Part shown: piece by piece, positions 59,783 to 64,000 of the stretch
Numbering within the stretch: the first letter of the stretch is position 1
Layout of the letters: the number at the start of each line of letters is the position of its first letter
Assembly (NCBI RefSeq): GCF_002878395.1
Contig: NC_061118.1
Coordinates: 84,780,673 to 84,844,672, forward strand
Length of the DNA: 64,000 bases
Direction of reading: 5' to 3'
Source: Capsicum annuum
Lineage: Eukaryota; Streptophyta; Magnoliopsida; Solanales; Solanaceae
Program-made: the position numbers and the translations under genes
The notes under the pieces: generated by a model
Told to the model about the DNA's origin: nothing
Databases searched by the model: none
What the model saw: the letters and a program-made list of their open reading frames with translations, nothing else

Positions 59783-62039
59783 TGAAATAACCAGGGTTCT
59801 GGTCCTTGGAAATTTCCTGTATTTTGAGTCTTCTGGACATCATACTACTAGGGGTACTTGTCGTATGATAGGGTAAAATTTAGGGGTCCTTATCTTAAAC
59901 ATTCATCAGTATGGTTTGTATGCTTTCTGTCTAAGGAACAAATGGATCATACTTGTCATATATTAGGGTACTAGTGGTATGATGTTAATGGTAAGAGGCC
60001 CTACGTCTAGCCTAGGTGATTCTATTCTGTCTAAGGTATGATTCTATGGTAATTGTCATATTGTTGGATAGGAATTGGACTTAGTGGCCATATGTTGGAT
60101 AGTTTTTGGGTTCAAGAGATGCCTAGGGTATGAGTGGTTGGTACCAATCATATGGCAGGGTACGGTTGGAGGGGGAGTAGTTGTACCCTTCTACAGGAAT
60201 TTTGTACAATTTAAGTTGGGGGTATTCTGGATATTTCCCCTCTTAACCTCTTATGGCCCCATGACTGAAAATACTATTGGGACTTTATTTAACCTATTAT
60301 TCTAATATTAAACATTCAAAAACTCCCTCTAAACTCTCTTAAGTTCTTGGGTTAAGCAAAGGCTAGGGTTTCCTCCAAGGTGGTCAATTAAGGCTCTAAA
60401 GGGTGATTTCTCTTCTTCTGCATTGTAATCTAAGGCACTTTACACTTCCCTTATTGTTAGTTCAATTAAAGGAATGTTTTATGAATGATTTGACTAGCAT
60501 AATTGGCGTATAGTTTTGTGTTTTGAATTATACTTATGGGGTTTTGATTATAACAGTTGGTTATAGTTTCCCCATGTGTTTTACTTATGGTTTTCATGAT
60601 TATTATGGTGGTTTGAACCTTTGGTTGCATGGCAATGGTTAATTGGTACTTTGTTTTGGTTTGGGAAACTTTATGCCCCCAATGTGTTTGTTAAAATGCC
60701 TATGAGAATGCTCTTATTACATAGTTTGACTTTTAGTGGAACTATTATATGGTATGACTTGGTAATGGAACTTAAACTGTATTGGATGCTTTTAAATGGT
60801 TAAATGGTAAAGTTTTGGTGGTTATGGTATTGTTTGATTGAAAGCCTTATGGGGTATAAGAGAATCCCCCAATCAAACAAAATAATGATCTTCTTGTGGG
60901 GTTCATGGGAATCCCCCAAGTAAACTTAATAATGATGGAATCTTCTACTATATGGGAGTCCATTAAAATGATGGCTAAGGAAAATTCTTGCAAGCTATAG
61001 TCGGTATGACGATGCTACAGTTTATTGCCTTGGTTAATATTAAATGAAATAGTGATTTGGTTTTGTGTTAATGGTTTTAATTTGGCAATAATGGTGGATT
61101 GTGATAGCTAACCATGAAGGTGTGAGTCCAATGAATAAACACTGGAAACTAATCTTTGCCGACATGAGGATTGGTCATAGATAACATAGACTAGACTTAT
61201 GGGGTGTACGGGAATCCCCTAAGTTATACTGTATATATGTATCATGTAGAGCGAATGGTACATGAGAATCTCCTACACCTATGGTATCTATAGTTCGTGA
61301 GACTACACACATCAGGCCATGTTTTGGGATTAACATTGGACCCATATACCCCATGGATGGTTCTAGGATGGTTAAGTTTAACATACCTAGGTTATGGTTT
61401 AAAAGACATGCTGAACTCGGTTCCTTTTCTTGGCATGGATTACATATATTTGTATGGTTGTGAATGCATATGGTTGTTTACCATATTTTAAAAATTTTCA
61501 TTATTTCATACTTATCATGAGTGCATGCTAGCGTTCACTAGCTAACCCGTCTTCCAGCGCTGAATCCCCATTCAATGTATGAACATGCTATTCTACTCCT
61601 CCTGCTCAGTGATCAAATTCGGGATCAGATTGTGTTGGATTGAAGTGGTGAGCTTCCATACACCGGAAGGCTCAATTTCATTTCATAGATTTCTTTACAC
61701 ACTTTGGCCACTTAATAACTTTTGTTTTCTCTATGGTCGGGGGCTTGTCCCAATAGAATATTATTTTACTTTTGAATAGATGCTCTGTGAAACTACTATG
61801 TGTTGGTATGGGAGGTGTCAGTATTTGTGTCAGCCTTGGCAATTGTATTGGTATTATGGCTGATATTAGTTGACTGTATTTGATTTATGATTGTTCTACT
61901 TTGTTTTGTTCTCTATATATATACTTGGAACTCATCTAATATGGAATGTAGGGTAGTTATAGTGGGGTATTGGGGTGGTCTTCAGTTTTGATTAGGCTTG
62001 AGGCACCAACACGACTAGGCCTTTGTTCGGGTCATGTTA
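59783..62039 (+). repeat. B 3' LTR
   Basis: 2.26 kb, collinear with 50302-51778 plus 54027-54812. The telo-box GCTAGGGTTTCC is intact at 60363-60374. It ends GTTCGGGTCATGTTA, beyond which the A2 LTR resumes with CTCTTGTACTGATATTACCAG (compare TTGTACTGATATTAACATG at 2798 in A0). Confidence 0.9.
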
Positions 62040-62278
62040 CTTTTCTATTATGAACTTAAATGCTCTTGTACTGATATTACCAGGTTTTCGGATTGATATG
62101 TTTATTTTAACTATCTTCTTTTAGCTGAATTTTATTGATTATAATTATATTCGTGTATTTGGACCCGATTAGGAATTTTTTTAAAGTAACCAATTGCTTA
62201 TCTCTGGGTTACGGTGTTGGCTTGCCTACTGGTGGTTTATAGTAGGTGCCATCATGACTCATAAATAGGGTTGTGAAA

Positions 62279-62640
62279 TTTCAGATCTTCTTGGAGAAGT
62301 ACATGGCTCTCAATGTTAAGGATCATTTGAGGGATCAGTTCTTGAGGTTTAAGCAGGGCTCCATGTTTGTGGTGGAGTATGAGGCTCATTTCTATTAGTT
62401 GGCTAGGCATGATACTTTAATGTTGTCTGTTTAGTATGAGAGGGTTTGTTGCTTTGTCCGAGGATTGATACTACTTTCCTGATTCAGGTAGTTGGGCTAT
62501 TTGTTTGTATCACATCCTAGTTTACCAGCCTCCAAGTAAAAGTGCAAATGTCTCGTAAAGTATTGTGGAATAGTATGTTAGCATCAACATCTAATCTCCT
62601 GGGATCTATGAGGCATTTCAGAAAATATTTCTATACTTTC
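62279..62640 (+). pseudogene. A1 gag, capsid C-terminal part after A2
   Basis: The frame resumes FLEKYMALNVKDHLRDQFLR, FKQGSMFVVEYEAHFY, LARHDTLMLSV, YERVCCFVRGL (to about 62470), the conserved second half of the gypsy retrotransposon gag domain (relatives: FLEKYxPxxLRDxxRDEFLxLxQGxMSVxEYExxFxxLSRYA). It joins the part ending near 39609. Stops are at the Y* and V* positions. After 62500 homology fades and no protease or RT of A1 follows, so A1 is truncated here. Confidence 0.8.
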
Positions 62641-62694
62641 TCTCCTTTCATTTGGCTTGTATGCTTTCTTGTATGAGTTGAGTCCAATTGGTAT

Positions 62695-63145
62695 CCCTAT
62701 TTGACTCATAACCGTGCACCTATAAATGTAGCATATATTCCTTATATATAATTATCAAATGGCTTTTGTGTCAAGCCCTTTGTAAATGAGTCTATCAAAT
62801 AATTTTTTATCCCAAATTAAGTGACATTTTCTCTCAATGTATTTACTACTTTTATGGCTTCGTAGTTTATTTGAGTGTACAACCATACAACTACTATTAG
62901 AATAAACTATTTCTAGAGCCAAACAATTGCTTTAGCTGCCTCTGAGATAGTTACATACATAGCCTCCATGGTTGAATCAATACACAATATTTTTTGATAC
63001 TCCTCAATATTATGGATCCACCTCCTAATGTAAACACTTATCTAGAAGTAGATTTCTTAGAATCATCATTTGAATAGAATTTGATAATCATGTATGAGGA
63101 ATATATGCTAAATTTATAGGTGCAAGGTTATGAGTCAAATAGGGG
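62695..63145. repeat. inverted duplication flanking a copia fragment
   Basis: 62695-62760 (CCCTATTTGACTCATAACCG...ATTATCAAAT) and 63079-63145 (reverse complement) pair along about 66 bases with few differences. Each holds a CTATAAAT word. They bracket the RNase H fragment of a copia element (62761-63078). Confidence 0.8.
62740..63078 (-). pseudogene. Ty1/copia RNase H fragment
   Basis: Read on the minus strand from 63078: SNDDSKKSTSR, VFTLGGGSIILRSIKKYC, then (after a frame change) STMEAMYVATISEAAKAIVW, YEAIKSSKYIERKCHLIW-like words, KKLFDRLIYKGLDTKAI. These are the copia RNase H motifs (STTGYVFTLGGG, STMEAEYVA..EAAKEAVWL, HIERKYHLIR, ADPLTKGL in relatives). Stops and frameshifts are frequent. 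It may belong to the same element as the RT at 63545-64000. Confidence 0.75.
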
Positions 63146-63544
63146 GATTTTTAGGATATACAATTAACCATGTGGTTTAGCTATAATATGTTACATTCAG
63201 TATTTTAAACCTTTTACTATCTTTATTTGAATTAATAAGTTCTTATTCTAAATAGATAATTTTTGTTTGCACATCTACTTATACAAAAAATGATTTTATA
63301 AATTGAGTTTTATAGACAAGCCTAGAAAACTTTGCTTGTAATCTCGCATAAGCTTGATCCCATATGAGATACTTCACTGGAGTCTCTCATATCAAAACAT
63401 AGGGCTAACCACTCCATAACTGAATTAAACATACTTTTTTTCTTTTAATTTGCGGTTTTATTAATCAAAAATTTTCAAGATGGACCAACCCATTTAATAT
63501 GTTCCAAAAAATACAAAAATTAAAAGTAAAAGGCCGGTCCAAAA
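63146..63544. other. unassigned stretch inside the copia remnant
   Basis: No pol motif is seen where the second half of copia RT would be expected. The A/T-rich end near 63425-63480 looks like an inserted short repeat. It may include LTR or leader sequence of a second, oppositely oriented copia piece, given the inverted duplication next to it. Confidence 0.35.
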
Positions 63545-64000
63545 CAACGACAAGACATGATGTGAACTATGTACAGTACCAAAAGTGGTCCTTTGTTTTC
63601 GACACAGTTCTTATAGATGCATGACTCATTATCACATTGAGCAAAATTAAAAGTCTTAACTGAATTGTCAAAATAAGAATTTTATTCCATAAGTGTTTGC
63701 TTCAACCATAAATAGATTTTTTTAGCTTACACATTATGTGTTCATTATTTTTCAATGAAACCCTCTAGTTGTGCGTTATAGATGCATTAAACAACATTTC
63801 CATTGTGGAAAGCCATCTTGACATCTATTTGGAAAATTAGACTAAGAGTTAGAGTATAAGAAAATATTAATGGATTTTAGCATGGATACTGCCAAAAAGG
63901 TTTATTCATAAACAATACCTTCTTTTTGAGTAAACCCTTTTGCAATAAGACTAGCTTTAAAAGTTTTCACTTTTCTATCCAATCACTTTTTTTGTTGTAG
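63545..64000 (-). pseudogene. Ty1/copia reverse transcriptase fragment, runs off the window
   Basis: On the minus strand from 64000: K(V)IGW-like start, KASLIAKGFTQKEGIVYE, TFLAVSMLKSINIFL, QIDVKMAFHNGNVV, EGFIEK, KKSIYGLKQ, WNKIFD, then FAQCDNESCIYKNCVENKGP and LLVLYIVHI where VLYVDDI is expected. The order is that of copia RT (KARLVAKGFTQKEGIDYEET, QMDVKTAFLNGxL, KKSIYGLKQ, VYKK..G, LYVDDILL in relatives). The second catalytic aspartate pair reads VH instead of DD. Frameshifts occur at least four times. The N-terminal side lies beyond 64000. Confidence 0.8.

Larger units (their letters stand above)
50302..62039 (+). mobile_element. B, full-length Tekay-like Ty3/gypsy element (inactive)
   Basis: The 5' LTR (50302-51778 plus 54027-54812, split by B2) and 3' LTR (59783-62039) start TGAAA(C/T)A and end GGGTCATGT(C/T)A. 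Between them lie the initiator-tRNA site, gag, protease, RT, RNase H, integrase, chromodomain-like tail and purine tract, in that order on the plus strand. It is inserted in the A2 LTR. The flank ATTTC (50297-50301) and TTTTC (62041-62045, one base after the LTR end) suggest a 5-bp duplication, but the right edge is off by one base. All genes are broken. Confidence 0.85.
39610..62278 (+). mobile_element. A2, solo A-family LTR inserted in A1 gag, carrying C and B
   Basis: It starts TGTAGTGACC at 39610 and ends GTTGTGAAA at 62278 (family end GTCGTGACA). Removing C (43389-50084) and B (50302-62039) leaves about 4.2 kb of LTR with no internal region, so it is a solo LTR. Flanks TTCGA (39605-39609) and TTTCA (62279-62283) are each one change from TTCCA. 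With TTCCA as the 5-bp duplication the A1 gag frame closes without a shift (ACT TAG TTA TTC CAG ATC TTC). Confidence 0.8.
7736..62640 (+). mobile_element. A1, old Ty3/gypsy element split by two large nested insertions
   Basis: A1 is the host element of most of the window. Its 5' LTR starts with TGTAATGACC at 7736, is interrupted at 8820-36367 by the D complex, and ends with GTCATGACA at 38715. A degraded initiator-tRNA primer-binding site follows, then gag from 38930. Gag is interrupted at 39610-62278 by solo LTR A2 and its contents, and resumes in register at 62284. The body is lost after about 62500-62640: no protease, RT or integrase of A1 and no A1 3' LTR are in the window. The right boundary is approximate. 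Confidence 0.75.

Overview
The window reads as heterochromatic, repeat-dense DNA from a plant nuclear genome with a large genome size. Domain orders, LTR types and primer-binding sites are those of plant Ty3/gypsy (mostly Tekay/Del-type chromoviruses with a C-terminal chromodomain-like tail), Ty1/copia and LINE elements. The wording of the gag and pol remnants resembles Solanaceae elements (pepper, tomato or tobacco relatives), but this is recognition from memory, not a search. I find no intact host gene, tRNA, rRNA or CRISPR, and every coding remnant carries stops, frameshifts or lost catalytic residues.

Layout. 1-1838: 3' end of a LINE (zf-RVT and RNase H, + strand). About 2200-3014: 3' part of an A-family gypsy LTR. 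3015-7735: an AT-rich island with no recognisable gene. 7736 to about 62640: one old gypsy element, A1 (+ strand), whose 5' LTR (7736-8819 plus 36368-38715) and gag (38930-39609 plus 62279-62490) are each split by large insertions. Insertion 1 (8820-36367, - strand) is an LTR-internal-LTR-internal-LTR tandem of family D (LTRs at 8820-11347, 16574-18887 and 32608-36367; bodies D1 and D2). D2 gag is interrupted by E (22869-31398, + strand), a non-autonomous element with 3.3 kb LTRs. D LTR3 is interrupted by a solo LTR, S (34082-35331). Insertion 2 (39610-62278, + strand) is a solo A-family LTR, A2, lodged in A1 gag. A2 itself received C (43389-50084, - strand, non-autonomous, Athila-like ends) and B (50302-62039, + strand, a full-length Tekay-like element), and the 5' LTR of B received solo LTR B2 (51779-54026). 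From about 62695 to the window end there is a degraded Ty1/copia pol on the - strand with an inverted duplication.

The order of insertion can be read from the nesting: A1, then D tandem and A2, then E, S, C and B, then B2. Most junctions keep 5-bp target-site duplications, often differing by a C/T change, as expected for decayed methylated DNA.

The genes do not work together as a pathway. The most biologically interesting relation is between D and E. E shares the D primer-binding leader, polypurine tract and parts of the LTR but encodes nothing recognisable, so it was probably mobilised in trans by D proteins. A second observation is a common LTR promoter layout in several unrelated families: a cluster of GC-rich inverted words, then a TATA-like site, then a telo-box (TAGGGTTT).
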